A DNA stretch of 64,000 nt from an uncultured Bacilli bacterium (GTDB lineage Bacteria; Bacillota_I; Bacilli_A; RF39; UBA660): contig CAKOHG010000003.1 in the NCBI GenBank assembly GCA_934085565.1, forward strand, positions 124,001 through 188,000, given 5' to 3'. Shown piece after piece: positions 43,341 to 51,011 of this stretch (its first letter is position 1; every line of letters starts with the position of its first letter). The notes under the pieces are model-generated. The model worked only from the letters and a program-made list of their open reading frames with translations. It did not search any database and had not been told where the DNA came from. Made by a program: the position numbers and the translations under genes.

Positions 43341-44387
43341 ATGTGTCTTTTAAATTATAACAAAAAAGCGAAGAAATATAAACATATAACCTACTCTGAA
43401 AGAACTATGATAGAAACTTGGTATAATTCGGATAAAAAGAGTAAAAAAGAAATAGCAGAATTATTACATAAAAGCGAAAGGACAATTAGAAGAGAAATAA
43501 ATCGTGGACTAATTACGATTAGAAATTATGATTGGACAGAGGGTATAGAATATAGTGCAAGGGTAGCCCAAGATAAATATGAATATGGTATGACAAGTAA
43601 AGGTCCAGCGTTAAAATTAGATCAAGATATAAAATTGGTGGAACATATTGAAAATGAAATACTATGTAATAAAAAGTCACCTGAGGTAGTAGCTATACAG
43701 TTGAAGGATAATGGTTTTGATATAAAAATAAGTGGAAAGACCATAAGAAATGCAATAAAAAGCGGCTTAATATTTGAAAAAATACAAAATGGGAAAATAA
43801 TATATAAAAAGGAATACAATAACAAGAATAAGGAAAAACGAGTATCTAAAATGATACCAGCTGAGAAAAGTATTGAACATAGACCAAAAGAAGCGAATAC
43901 AAGGAAAGAATATGGGCATTGGGAAGGAGATTTAGTTGTAGGTAAGCAAGGAACCAAAGTGGTTTTATTTACATTAACAGAAAGAAAAACCAGACAGGAA
44001 ATAATAATGAAACTTCCAAATAAAGAAACGAAGACAATAGCAAAAGCAATTGATAAAATAGAAAGAAGATATCAAGGGAAGTTTTATGAAGTTTTTAAAA
44101 GTATAACATTTGATAATGGAGTTGAATTCATGGGATTTGAGGGCATAGAAAAATCCTGCTTGAGGAAAAAGAATAGAACAGAAGTATATTATGCTCATCC
44201 TTATTGTTCTGGTGAGAGAGGAACAAATGAAAATAATAATAGATTAATAAGAAGATGGATTCCAAAAGGAACAGATATAACGAATATAAAAGTATCATTT
44301 ATAAAGCAAATTGAAGATTGGATAAATAACTATCCAAGATTAATATTTGGATATAAAAGTTCAAATATGTTATTATTAGAAATATAG
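43341..44387 (+). CDS. IS30-family DDE transposase
   Basis: A 348-residue transposase. The N-terminus has a helix-turn-helix of IS30 style (YSERTMIETWYNSDKKSKKE, then LLHKSERTIRREINRG). The DDE catalytic core is complete: Asp197 in HWEGDLVVG, Asp258 in TFDNGVEF and Glu297 in GERGTNENNNRLIRR. A GGAGG ribosome site precedes the ATG. No frameshift or stop is seen, so the element is probably able to move. Confidence 0.93.
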   Translation: MCLLNYNKKAKKYKHITYSERTMIETWYNSDKKSKKEIAELLHKSERTIRREINRGLITIRNYDWTEGIEYSARVAQDKYEYGMTSKGPALKLDQDIKLVEHIENEILCNKKSPEVVAIQLKDNGFDIKISGKTIRNAIKSGLIFEKIQNGKIIYKKEYNNKNKEKRVSKMIPAEKSIEHRPKEANTRKEYGHWEGDLVVGKQGTKVVLFTLTERKTRQEIIMKLPNKETKTIAKAIDKIERRYQGKFYEVFKSITFDNGVEFMGFEGIEKSCLRKKNRTEVYYAHPYCSGERGTNENNNRLIRRWIPKGTDITNIKVSFIKQIEDWINNYPRLIFGYKSSNMLLLEI

Positions 44388-44415
44388 ATTAGCACTTATG
44401 AGGTAATTCAATGTG

Positions 44416-44440
44416 CGGACACTTATTATTTCCATTTATA
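44416..44440 (-). repeat. Right terminal inverted repeat of the IS
   Basis: Complement reads TATAAATGGAAAT ... TAAGTGTCCG. Confidence 0.85.
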
Positions 44441-44455
44441 TAAGAAGAAAAAGTC
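44441..44455. repeat. 15-bp target-site duplication, right copy
   Basis: Identical to 43224-43238. It retains the original RDD 3' end (TCT TAG) in the bases that follow. Confidence 0.85.
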
Positions 44456-44469
44456 TTAGTATTTTTTTT
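44441..44469 (+). terminator. Remnant of the RDD-gene terminator
   Basis: TAAGA (44441-44445) / TCTTA (44454-44458) then T-rich sequence. Before insertion the 5' arm was ATACTAAGA (now at 43220-43228), giving a perfect 9-bp stem with TCTTAGTAT. The remaining stem is short and may be weak. Confidence 0.5.
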
Positions 44470-44509
44470 GATTTTTATGTGATATGATTATGGTAAGGAG
44501 AGATGGTAA

Positions 44510-45076
44510 ATGAAGAAAAGTTCAATTGTTTTAATTGTCATTGGTGTTGTCATTGTTTTATTTGGAAGCATTTTGATTGGTTCTTATAATAAAATGGTTA
44601 CAAGTAAAGAAAATGTGACAACAGCTTATAGTAACTTAGATGTTATGTTAGAAAGAAGAGCGGATTTAATTCCTAATCTTGTTAATACGGTTAAAGGATA
44701 TACGTCTCACGAAAATGAAATAATTGATAAAATTACGAAAGCAAGAGAAAACTTAGTTAATGCGAGTAATATTGATGATAAAGCCAAAGCTAATGATGAG
44801 TTAACAAGTAGTTTAAACGCTTTATTAGTAGTTGTCGAAAATTATCCGGATTTAAAATCAAGTGCTAATTTTACTCAGTTATCAGATGAACTAGCGGGTA
44901 CCGAAAATCGTATTTCAACAGCCAGACGTGATTACAATAATACGGTTAAAGAATATAACTTATTAATAAAGAAATTTCCTACTAATCTTTTAGCCGGTGT
45001 ATTTGGTTTTAGTGAAGAAAAATATTTTGAAGCCGATGAACAAAAAAAGGATGTTCCAAATGTTAGCTTCGATTAA
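44510..45076 (+). CDS. LemA family protein
   Basis: A 188-residue LemA-type protein: one N-terminal membrane helix (residues 5-25), then a long helical bundle with the family hallmarks YNKMVTSKENVTTAYSNLDVMLERRADLIPNLVNTV and TENRISTARRDYNNTVKEYN (quoted in part). LemA proteins often pair with a TPM-domain protein, as here, and the two genes overlap by 17 bases. Function is not well established. The IS lies just upstream, so its native promoter may have been affected; a TATGAT at 44483 lacks a good -35. Confidence 0.92.
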   Translation: MKKSSIVLIVIGVVIVLFGSILIGSYNKMVTSKENVTTAYSNLDVMLERRADLIPNLVNTVKGYTSHENEIIDKITKARENLVNASNIDDKAKANDELTSSLNALLVVVENYPDLKSSANFTQLSDELAGTENRISTARRDYNNTVKEYNLLIKKFPTNLLAGVFGFSEEKYFEADEQKKDVPNVSFD

Positions 45077-45779
45077 AAAAGGAGCTTTGCTTCTTTTTTT
45101 AGTATTTTTTCCCTTTCAAGTTTTTGCATTAGTAAGTCCTACCAGTAGTTTTTATGTCAATGATTATGCCAATGTACTAAGTAGTGATACCAAAAATTAT
45201 ATTGTTAAAATGTCTTCTTTATTAGATAGTAAAACGAAAGCCCAAATCGTCGTCGTTACCGTAAATGATTTAGAAGGTAGTGATATTGAAACTTACGCGA
45301 CAGATTTATTTAGAAGTTTTGGTATTGGTGATAAAACAGAAAATAATGGAATATTAATTCTACTTAGTAAAGAGGATAGGAAAGTTAAAATTGAAGTTGG
45401 GTATGGCTTAGAAGGGGATATTCCTGATGGTAAAGCCGGACGTATTTTAGATAATTATATGGTGAATTATTTAAAAGAAGATAATTATGATGAAGGTATT
45501 AAAAATGGCTATAATAAAATATTAGAAATTTTATGTGAAAAATACAACGTTACTTTAGATGGTCAAGAAACGCCCACAGAAGAAAAGATAAATCCTTTTG
45601 AAACAGTTGTTAGTATTATTTTCTTTTTATTTCTTTTATATTTTATGATGCGTTTTCCAGGATTTTGGTGGTTTTCTTCCGGTGGTCGTAACTTTAGGAG
45701 TGGTAGTTCATTTAGAAGTGGTGGTTTTTCTGGTGGCGGTGGTTCATCAGGTGGAGGCGGCGCTTCCCGTGGTTTTTAG
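45060..45779 (+). CDS. TPM-domain (YgcG-like) membrane protein
   Basis: A 239-residue exported protein with a signal peptide (about residues 1-24), a TPM domain (FYVNDYANVLSSDTK ... VEVGYGLEG-like core, here VKIEVGYGLEGDIPDGKAG), a membrane helix near residues 183-203, and a Gly/Ser-rich C-terminus (GGFSGGGGSSGGGGASRGF) typical of the family. The start is ATG 45060 with AAAAGG upstream; earlier in-frame ATGs lie deep in the LemA gene. It partners LemA. Confidence 0.9.
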   Translation: MLASIKKGALLLFLVFFPFQVFALVSPTSSFYVNDYANVLSSDTKNYIVKMSSLLDSKTKAQIVVVTVNDLEGSDIETYATDLFRSFGIGDKTENNGILILLSKEDRKVKIEVGYGLEGDIPDGKAGRILDNYMVNYLKEDNYDEGIKNGYNKILEILCEKYNVTLDGQETPTEEKINPFETVVSIIFFLFLLYFMMRFPGFWWFSSGGRNFRSGSSFRSGGFSGGGGSSGGGGASRGF

Positions 45780-45791
45780 AAAGGATAACAT

Positions 45792-46772
45792 ATGATAAAT
45801 TTTACAAATGAAAATATTCAAAAAGAATTAACAAAAAAGAAAAGAAATGTTTTAGTTAGTTTAGGCTGTGCGATTGTCTTTATTATTTTAATTGTTTTAT
45901 TTAGTGTTTTAGAAGGAAATGAACAAGAAGTTAATTTGACAGAAGAAACTGGCTCAAGCACTAAGGCTAGTTTAGAAGTTTTTACTTCGCCGATAAATTT
46001 TGCCTATTATGAAAATGAAGACAGTGCCTTTTATATGGTTTATGCAACAAAAGATAGAGAAAGAAACTTATTAGCCATTATTAAAATGAACGAAAGTGAC
46101 TATGAAAGTCTTACAGATGTTTCTTTAGAAAATCCTAAAACAATACATGGTGTAACTGCAAATGTGCCAAGTGACATTAAAAATCTAGCTATGGAAACTT
46201 TAAAAGATGCAGATTTAGCGGTTGATAATTTTACAGATGGTTTTTATCCCGTTTATTTAGATTTAACTGGTGAAAAAGTATCTTTAATGGGAACCATGGT
46301 TACTGTAAATGTTATTTTCTTAGTTGTTGCTTTAATTTGTTTATTTCTTACAATATTTGTAAAAAGTAAATATCTTAAAAGTTTAAAAAAATACTCTAAA
46401 GAGGAAATACAAGCTTTAGATAAAGAAATGAATGATAAAAATTCTTTATATTATGAAAGTGCGCATTTATATTTAACAAATAAAAATATTATTGATTTAA
46501 CAAGAAGTATTAAAGTGATTCCTTATGAAGATATTGTTTGGTTTTATTCTTATGAAATTAGACAAAGAGGAATTAAAACAGCTAGAAGTATTATTTTAAA
46601 AATGAAAAATGGCAAAAGCCTTTCTATTGCATATTTAGCTTCTATAGGTAAGAAAAATAATCAAACTTATGAAGAAATCTTTAAAATGATTGAACAGCAT
46701 TGTCCACATGCTTTAGTAGGCTATAATAAAGAAAATGAAGAAAAGTTTAAAAGTCTTAATTTAAAATCTTAA
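45792..46772 (+). CDS. Hypothetical membrane protein, LemA/TPM operon
   Basis: A 326-residue protein with two membrane helices (about residues 20-42 and 180-200), an extracellular domain between them, and a cytoplasmic C-terminal domain whose strands (LYLTNKNIIDLTRSIKVIPYEDIVWFYSY, quoted as a region near 230-260) resemble a PH-like fold. It starts 12 bases after the TPM gene and so is probably in that operon. Its 3' end overlaps the converging YolD-like gene by 17 bases. I cannot name a family with confidence. Confidence 0.7.
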   Translation: MINFTNENIQKELTKKKRNVLVSLGCAIVFIILIVLFSVLEGNEQEVNLTEETGSSTKASLEVFTSPINFAYYENEDSAFYMVYATKDRERNLLAIIKMNESDYESLTDVSLENPKTIHGVTANVPSDIKNLAMETLKDADLAVDNFTDGFYPVYLDLTGEKVSLMGTMVTVNVIFLVVALICLFLTIFVKSKYLKSLKKYSKEEIQALDKEMNDKNSLYYESAHLYLTNKNIIDLTRSIKVIPYEDIVWFYSYEIRQRGIKTARSIILKMKNGKSLSIAYLASIGKKNNQTYEEIFKMIEQHCPHALVGYNKENEEKFKSLNLKS

Positions 46773-47064
46773 TGATTTGGTCAAAGTATAAATAAGTCTT
46801 ATCTTTAAAATAAATTTTAGGAGGAACAAGTTTTACAACAGTTCCTTTTTTTTGATAGAAATATCCTTCACGGTAGAAGATAAGAATGATAATTTCCCCA
46901 CTGTGAAAAAAGTTTAAAAGTTTGGTTTCAATATCCATTTTTTCATCTTCACTTAAAAGAGGTTTTTCATGGTAACTTCTTTTTCTATTTAATTCACTTA
47001 AAACTTCTTTTGTTTTGTAAAGAGATTCAAAAGCATGCCATTTAGTATCTTCTAATCTAGACAT
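46756..47064 (-). CDS. YolD-like protein, partner of Y-family polymerase
   Basis: A 102-residue soluble protein with a YolD-like layout: N-terminal DTKWHAFESLYKTKEVL and a C-terminal beta region (GYFYQKKGTVVKLVPPKIYF, then DKTYLYFDQI). YolD-like genes usually follow a Y-family DNA polymerase, and this one overlaps the polymerase gene by 8 bases. The role is unclear; some YolD proteins are thought to act with UvrX-type polymerases. Another such pair ends the window. Confidence 0.75.
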   Translation of the reverse strand: MSRLEDTKWHAFESLYKTKEVLSELNRKRSYHEKPLLSEDEKMDIETKLLNFFHSGEIIILIFYREGYFYQKKGTVVKLVPPKIYFKDKTYLYFDQIIKILN

Positions 47065-48304
47065 GATGACCTCCTAATTTTTGATTTTGTTCTTTTTCCG
47101 TAGAGTGAGAAAGAAGACTAGTAGCATATAAAAGACTATTTTTTCCAAATTTTTGATGAACAATATCTAAGGTTTTCATTAATTTTTCATCATTTAATTT
47201 TCTTTCATAAAACAAATCTAATTGAATACCTTTTTTGCTTTCTAATCTTCCTAAGTGCAAACCTATTTTTCGAATGGGCATATCCATTTCATAATATCTA
47301 TCGAATAAGGCTTTAAAATTTAAAAATAAAATTTCTTCATTATCTGTTTTTTCATCCAAAAGTAAAGAATGCGAAAATCCGCCTCCTAAGACTTTCGAAT
47401 AAGAACAAAAAAGAGTAATATTTTGACATTCAAGATTTTTAAGACGTAATTTTTCCGTTAAATGTCCGAGCATTTCTTTTATGATAAGGAGACACTCTTC
47501 ATTGTAATAATCTTTATATAAAACTTGGCTATGTCCTAGTGATTTTTGGGGAGGTGCTTTTATATTTTTGATAATCGTATTATCAATCCCATTGGCATGT
47601 TCAAAAAGTAAAAGACCCATTTTACCAAAATTTTTTTGTAATCTTTTAGGGGATGTGTGTGCTAAATCATAGATAGAATGAATATTCATGTTTAAAAGTC
47701 TTTTTTCTAAACGTTTACCAATTTGCCAAACTGAAGAAAGGTCAGTGATAGACCATAATTTAGTTGGAATATCTTCATAAGTCCAATAAGCAATATTGCT
47801 TTTCTTTTTCTTGGCTTCGATATCCATGGCAAGTTTCGCAAGAAGCATATTAGGCCCAATGCCACAGGTAGCTACTAGTTTGGTTTTTTCAAAAATTGTT
47901 TTTAAAATATCCTCGGCTAATTGTTCTTCGTCCTTTTGATAATAATCTAAATAATCAGTGACATCTAAAAAACATTCGTCAATAGAGTAAATGTGCAAAT
48001 CTTCTTCACTTACATAATCAAGATAAATGTTAATAATTTCTTTTGATTTTTCAACGTATCTTTTCATTCGAGGGTTAACAACAAAGTAAGAAATATCTTT
48101 AGGAATGTCATAAAGTCGCATTCTTCCCTTTAATCCTAAACTTTTAAGATAAGGTGTCACGGCTAAAGAAATCGCTTCTTTACGTTGTTTAATACTTGCG
48201 ACGACTAAAGGAGTTTTAAAAGCATCTAAGCCTCTATCAACACATTCCACAAAGGCAAAAAAAGATTTTAAATCAATACACAATATCTTTCTATCTATTA
48301 GCAT
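47057..48304 (-). CDS. Y-family DNA polymerase (UvrX/DinB-like), copy 1
   Basis: A 415-residue translesion-type polymerase. Catalytic acids are in CIDLKSFFAFVE (residues 9-20) and YSIDECFLDVT. A thumb region with helix-hairpin-helix and a little-finger domain follow. IQLDLFYERK near residue 356 carries QLDLF, a consensus beta-clamp-binding motif. It ends in GGHHV, as UvrX-type proteins often do, and is followed by a YolD gene. It differs clearly from the 496-residue copy at 62140. The strong ribosome site is AAGGAGG. I see no Firmicutes LexA box upstream. Confidence 0.9.
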   Translation of the reverse strand: MLIDRKILCIDLKSFFAFVECVDRGLDAFKTPLVVASIKQRKEAISLAVTPYLKSLGLKGRMRLYDIPKDISYFVVNPRMKRYVEKSKEIINIYLDYVSEEDLHIYSIDECFLDVTDYLDYYQKDEEQLAEDILKTIFEKTKLVATCGIGPNMLLAKLAMDIEAKKKKSNIAYWTYEDIPTKLWSITDLSSVWQIGKRLEKRLLNMNIHSIYDLAHTSPKRLQKNFGKMGLLLFEHANGIDNTIIKNIKAPPQKSLGHSQVLYKDYYNEECLLIIKEMLGHLTEKLRLKNLECQNITLFCSYSKVLGGGFSHSLLLDEKTDNEEILFLNFKALFDRYYEMDMPIRKIGLHLGRLESKKGIQLDLFYERKLNDEKLMKTLDIVHQKFGKNSLLYATSLLSHSTEKEQNQKLGGHHV

Positions 48305-48333
48305 AAAAAATCCTCCTTAAAACATTTGTTTGT

Positions 48334-48363
48334 ATTATAACAATCTGCCTAATTTGATAACAA
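48334..48363 (-). promoter_or_regulatory. Promoter for polymerase/YolD operon
   Basis: On the minus strand TTGTTA (complement at 48358-48363), 18-bp spacer, TATAAT (complement at 48334-48339). Confidence 0.6.
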
Positions 48364-48405
48364 TGGATATTTTTGGTAAATTTGTTTTCATTCGACAATT
48401 TTTGA

Positions 48406-48434
48406 TTGCAATGCCTTTTTCTTTTTGATAGAAT
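48406..48434 (+). promoter_or_regulatory. Promoter for cyclophilin lipoprotein
   Basis: TTGCAA (48406-48411), 17-bp spacer, extended -10 TGA-TAGAAT (TAGAAT 48429-48434). Confidence 0.7.
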
Positions 48435-48460
48435 GTTAAAAGTTAAAGGAAAGTGAAAAA

Positions 48461-49102
48461 ATGGAAAAGGTAAGTCGTAGTCGTATTTGTTTTGTATTAT
48501 TAGTAATTGCTGCTTTTGTTTTTATGACAGCAGGTTGTGAAAAGAAAGATTTAACGAAAGGAACTATTGAAGGATATTCTTATGAAGAAACTGATGAAGT
48601 TACTTCATATGTTAAAATTGTAACTGGTAAAGATGAAGTGATTTTATTAGAACTTTATCCAGAAGTTGCTCCTCTTACGGTGCAAAATTTCCAAAAATTG
48701 GTTCAAGAAAAATTTTATGATGGTCTTACTTTCCATCGGGTTATTGAAGGTTTTATGATCCAAACGGGAGATCCACTAGGAAATGGTACCGGTGGAAGTG
48801 ATACCACTATCAAAGGAGAATTTTCCAAAAATGGTGTTCAAAATGATTTAAAACATGAAAAAGGAGTAGTTTCTATGGCTAGAAGTTCTGACATGGATTC
48901 GGCTTCAAGTCAATTTTTCATTTGTTCAGATACCAATGAATCCGTTTCTAGTTTAGATGGTAGTTATGCTGCTTTTGGTAAAACCATTGCCGGTTTAGAT
49001 GTCGTAGAAAGAATTTCTAAAGTGCAAACAGATAGTAATGATAAACCATTAAAAACAGAAAAAATGAAAAGTGTTCGTTTTGTAAAAGTAGAAAAAAATT
49101 AG
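48461..49102 (+). CDS. Cyclophilin-type peptidyl-prolyl isomerase lipoprotein
   Basis: A 213-residue lipoprotein. A signal peptide ends in a lipobox (MTAGC, Cys26), which anchors it outside the membrane. The cyclophilin domain shows FHRVIEGFMIQTGDPLGNGTGG (quoted in part), GVVSMARSSDMDSASSQFF and YAAFGKTIAGLDVVERI. It probably helps fold exported proteins. It is monocistronic, with its own promoter and terminator. Confidence 0.92.
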   Translation: MEKVSRSRICFVLLVIAAFVFMTAGCEKKDLTKGTIEGYSYEETDEVTSYVKIVTGKDEVILLELYPEVAPLTVQNFQKLVQEKFYDGLTFHRVIEGFMIQTGDPLGNGTGGSDTTIKGEFSKNGVQNDLKHEKGVVSMARSSDMDSASSQFFICSDTNESVSSLDGSYAAFGKTIAGLDVVERISKVQTDSNDKPLKTEKMKSVRFVKVEKN

Positions 49103-49131
49103 GTATTAGCATAAAGTTAATATCTTTTTTT
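49102..49131 (+). terminator. Terminator after cyclophilin gene
   Basis: GGTATTA (49102-49108) / TAATATC (49118-49124, one G-U) with a 9-nt loop, then seven T. Confidence 0.65.
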
Positions 49132-49136
49132 ATATC

Positions 49137-49167
49137 TTGACTTAGAGTGTACTCTAGGTTATATAAT
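49137..49167 (+). promoter_or_regulatory. MerR-type promoter/operator with 19-bp spacer
   Basis: TTGACT (49137-49142), 19-bp spacer, TATAAT (49162-49167). Within the spacer is a perfect palindrome TAGAGT-GT-ACTCTA (49143-49156), extended imperfectly by one C/G side base. Over-long spacers holding a dyad are the hallmark of MerR-regulated promoters, and the first gene is a MerR protein. Confidence 0.85.
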
Positions 49168-49187
49168 GAGTTAGGAAGGTGAGGAAA

Positions 49188-49565
49188 GTGACCAGTAAAG
49201 AAGTTTGTCTTAAATATAATGTATCCAATTATACTTTACATTATTATGAAAAAGAGGGTTTAATTGGGCCTATTAAGAAAAATAAAAGTGATCATCGCAT
49301 CTATTCGGAAACTGATTTGAAAAGATTAGAATTTATTTTATGTATGCGTAAAGCAAAGATTTCGATTAAAACATTAAAAGAGTATATTTTACTTTATGAA
49401 AAAGGAGAAAAAACGAAAGAAAAACGTTTAGAACTTTTGCAAAATGAATTAAATACTTTAGAAGAAAAAATAAAAGATATGAATGAGGCGAAGGATTATT
49501 TGACTTATAAAATAAAATTATATGAGCAAGATAAACTTGAGGAAATATTAAAGGAGAATGTATGA
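49188..49565 (+). CDS. MerR family transcriptional regulator
   Basis: A 125-residue MerR protein: winged HTH at the N-terminus (VTSKEVCLKYNVSNYTLHYY, EKEGLIGP, DLKRLEFILCMRKAKISIKTLKEY in part) and a dimerisation coiled coil (residues ~85-115). Very short after the coil, with few cysteines, so it is probably a one-component sensor of the NmlR/AdhR type. The start is GTG 49188 (GAGGAA upstream); GTG 49179 is an alternative. Its promoter carries a palindrome in a 19-bp spacer, so autoregulation is likely. It overlaps the flavodoxin gene by 4 bases. Confidence 0.9.
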   Translation: MTSKEVCLKYNVSNYTLHYYEKEGLIGPIKKNKSDHRIYSETDLKRLEFILCMRKAKISIKTLKEYILLYEKGEKTKEKRLELLQNELNTLEEKIKDMNEAKDYLTYKIKLYEQDKLEEILKENV

Positions 49566-50035
49566 AAAATTTAATTGTTTATTATTCCTACACAGGAAAT
49601 ACTAAAAAAGTTGCAGAAGAAATAGCTAAAAAAGTAAATGGAACGTTATGTCCGTTAACATTAAAAGAAGATTATACAAAGGACTATGATGCTTTGGTAA
49701 ATGAAATGGAAAGTAGTAATAATGAAAATAATCAACCAGAGTTAAAAGATTTAAATGTTTCTTTAGATGAATTTGATCGTGTCTTTGTCCTTACACCTGT
49801 TTGGTGGTACACGTTAAGTCGTCCTGTTAATACTTTTTTACATCAAAATAATTTGGAAGGTAAAGAAGTGGTTTTGATAAGTACTAATGCAGGATGGCTT
49901 GGTGAAACTTTTGAAAATATGGAAAAATTAATAAAAGGAAAAGTTCTTGGCACTATCAATTGTGTATTTAACAATGACGTTTGGCAAAATAAAGATGAGG
50001 TAGATAGTAAACTTCAAACCTTGCATTTAATTTAA
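49562..50035 (+). CDS. Flavodoxin-family protein
   Basis: A 157-residue flavoprotein. The FMN phosphate loop is YYSYTGNTKKVAEEI (residues 7-21), and TPVWWYTLSRPVNTFL is the second FMN contact of the Flavodoxin_4-type family. It is probably an electron carrier or small quinone/nitro reductase. Its start overlaps the MerR stop (ATGA), so MerR likely controls it in response to an electrophile or redox signal. Confidence 0.9.
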   Translation: MKNLIVYYSYTGNTKKVAEEIAKKVNGTLCPLTLKEDYTKDYDALVNEMESSNNENNQPELKDLNVSLDEFDRVFVLTPVWWYTLSRPVNTFLHQNNLEGKEVVLISTNAGWLGETFENMEKLIKGKVLGTINCVFNNDVWQNKDEVDSKLQTLHLI

Positions 50036-50036
50036 C

Positions 50037-50065
50037 TTGCAAGAAATAAAAAAACATTTTATGAT
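50037..50065 (+). promoter_or_regulatory. Promoter for DUF362 gene
   Basis: TTGCAA (50037-50042), 17-bp spacer, TATGAT (50060-50065), directly after the flavodoxin stop. Confidence 0.65.
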
Positions 50066-50096
50066 ACTTATATAGTAAGAAAGGAAGATATTTATT

Positions 50097-50966
50097 ATGG
50101 AAAAGGCAAAAGTTTATTTTACAAAGGAAATTACACCAGAAAGCTTAGTACGTTTATATGATGCTTTAGGCGTTCATTTAGATGAAAATGTAGCAGTAAA
50201 ACTTCATTCAGGAGAAGAAGGTAATCAAAATTATTTACGTCCTGAGTTTTTAAAACCTATTATTGAACATGTAAATGGTACGGTTGTTGAATGTAATACT
50301 GCCTATGATGGTGCTCGTAATACTACGGAAAAACACGAGAAATTATTAGAAAATCATGGTTGGAGTAAATATTTCAAAGTTGATTTATTAGATGCGGAAG
50401 GACCAGATAAAGAATTATCTATTCCCGATGGTTTTCAAATTAAAAAAGACTATGTTGGGAAAGACATTGATAATTATGATTCTATGCTTGTTTTATCCCA
50501 TTTTAAAGGACACCCAATGGGTGGTTATGGAGGAGCTTTAAAACAACTTTCTATTGGTATTGCATCTAGTTATGGTAAAGCTTATATCCATGGAGCAGGG
50601 GATCCAGATAAACTTTGGACAGCTCCACATGATGATTTTCTAGAAAGTATGGCGGACGCAGCTTATGCTGTTCATACAAAATTTAAAGATCATGTTGTCT
50701 ATTTAAATGTTATGAAAAATATGAGTGTGGATTGTGATTGTTGTGCAGTTGCGGAAGATCCTTGTTTGAAAGATATTGGTGTTTTAATTAGTACTGATCC
50801 AATTGCTATTGATAAAGCTTGTCTTGATCTTGTTAATTCTTCTAATGATGAAGGAGTTGCTCATTTTATGGAAAGAGTAAATTCAAGAAATGGCTTTCAT
50901 ACTATTGAAACGGCTGTTAAACATGGTTTTGGCACTACTGATTATGAATTAATAAATATTGACTAG
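50097..50966 (+). CDS. DUF362 domain-containing protein
   Basis: A 289-residue DUF362 protein: VAVKLHSGEEGNQNYLRPEF, then LSHFKGHPMGGYGGALKQLSIG (quoted in part) and ISTDPIAIDKACLDLV are typical. A cysteine group CDCCAVAEDPC (about residues 204-214) could bind metal or an Fe-S cluster, but no separate ferredoxin domain is present. The exact reaction is unknown. It has its own promoter and a bidirectional terminator. Confidence 0.85.
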   Translation: MEKAKVYFTKEITPESLVRLYDALGVHLDENVAVKLHSGEEGNQNYLRPEFLKPIIEHVNGTVVECNTAYDGARNTTEKHEKLLENHGWSKYFKVDLLDAEGPDKELSIPDGFQIKKDYVGKDIDNYDSMLVLSHFKGHPMGGYGGALKQLSIGIASSYGKAYIHGAGDPDKLWTAPHDDFLESMADAAYAVHTKFKDHVVYLNVMKNMSVDCDCCAVAEDPCLKDIGVLISTDPIAIDKACLDLVNSSNDEGVAHFMERVNSRNGFHTIETAVKHGFGTTDYELINID

Positions 50967-51005
50967 AAAAAAAGCCGTTTAGCTATAAAGTTAACGACTT
51001 TTTTT
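50967..51005. terminator. Bidirectional terminator
   Basis: A-rich arm with CGTT (50967-50979) pairs with AACG-A-C and T (50993-51005), one mismatch. It serves the DUF362 gene and, on the minus strand, the converging PD-(D/E)XK gene. Confidence 0.7.
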
Positions 51006-51011
51006 GTGTCT

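Larger units (their letters stand above)
43239..44440 (+). mobile_element. IS30-type insertion sequence, intact, about 1202 bp
   Basis: Bounded by 25-bp imperfect inverted repeats (43239-43263 and 44416-44440, 21 of 25 matching, inner ends TAAGTGTCCG) and flanked by a 15-bp direct repeat. It carries one full transposase gene. The long target duplication is unusual for classical IS30 (2-4 bp) and recalls the IS1202-related branch. It sits in the terminator of the RDD gene. Confidence 0.88.

Noticed and set aside
43622..44198. Minus-strand frames inside the IS, as a possible passenger gene
   Set aside because: Low-complexity shadows of the transposase without ribosome sites; the IS carries only the transposase.
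48305..48460. LexA (SOS) box upstream of the polymerase gene
   Set aside because: I looked for CGAAC-N4-GTTCG-like sequence and found only a CGACAA stretch, which does not qualify.
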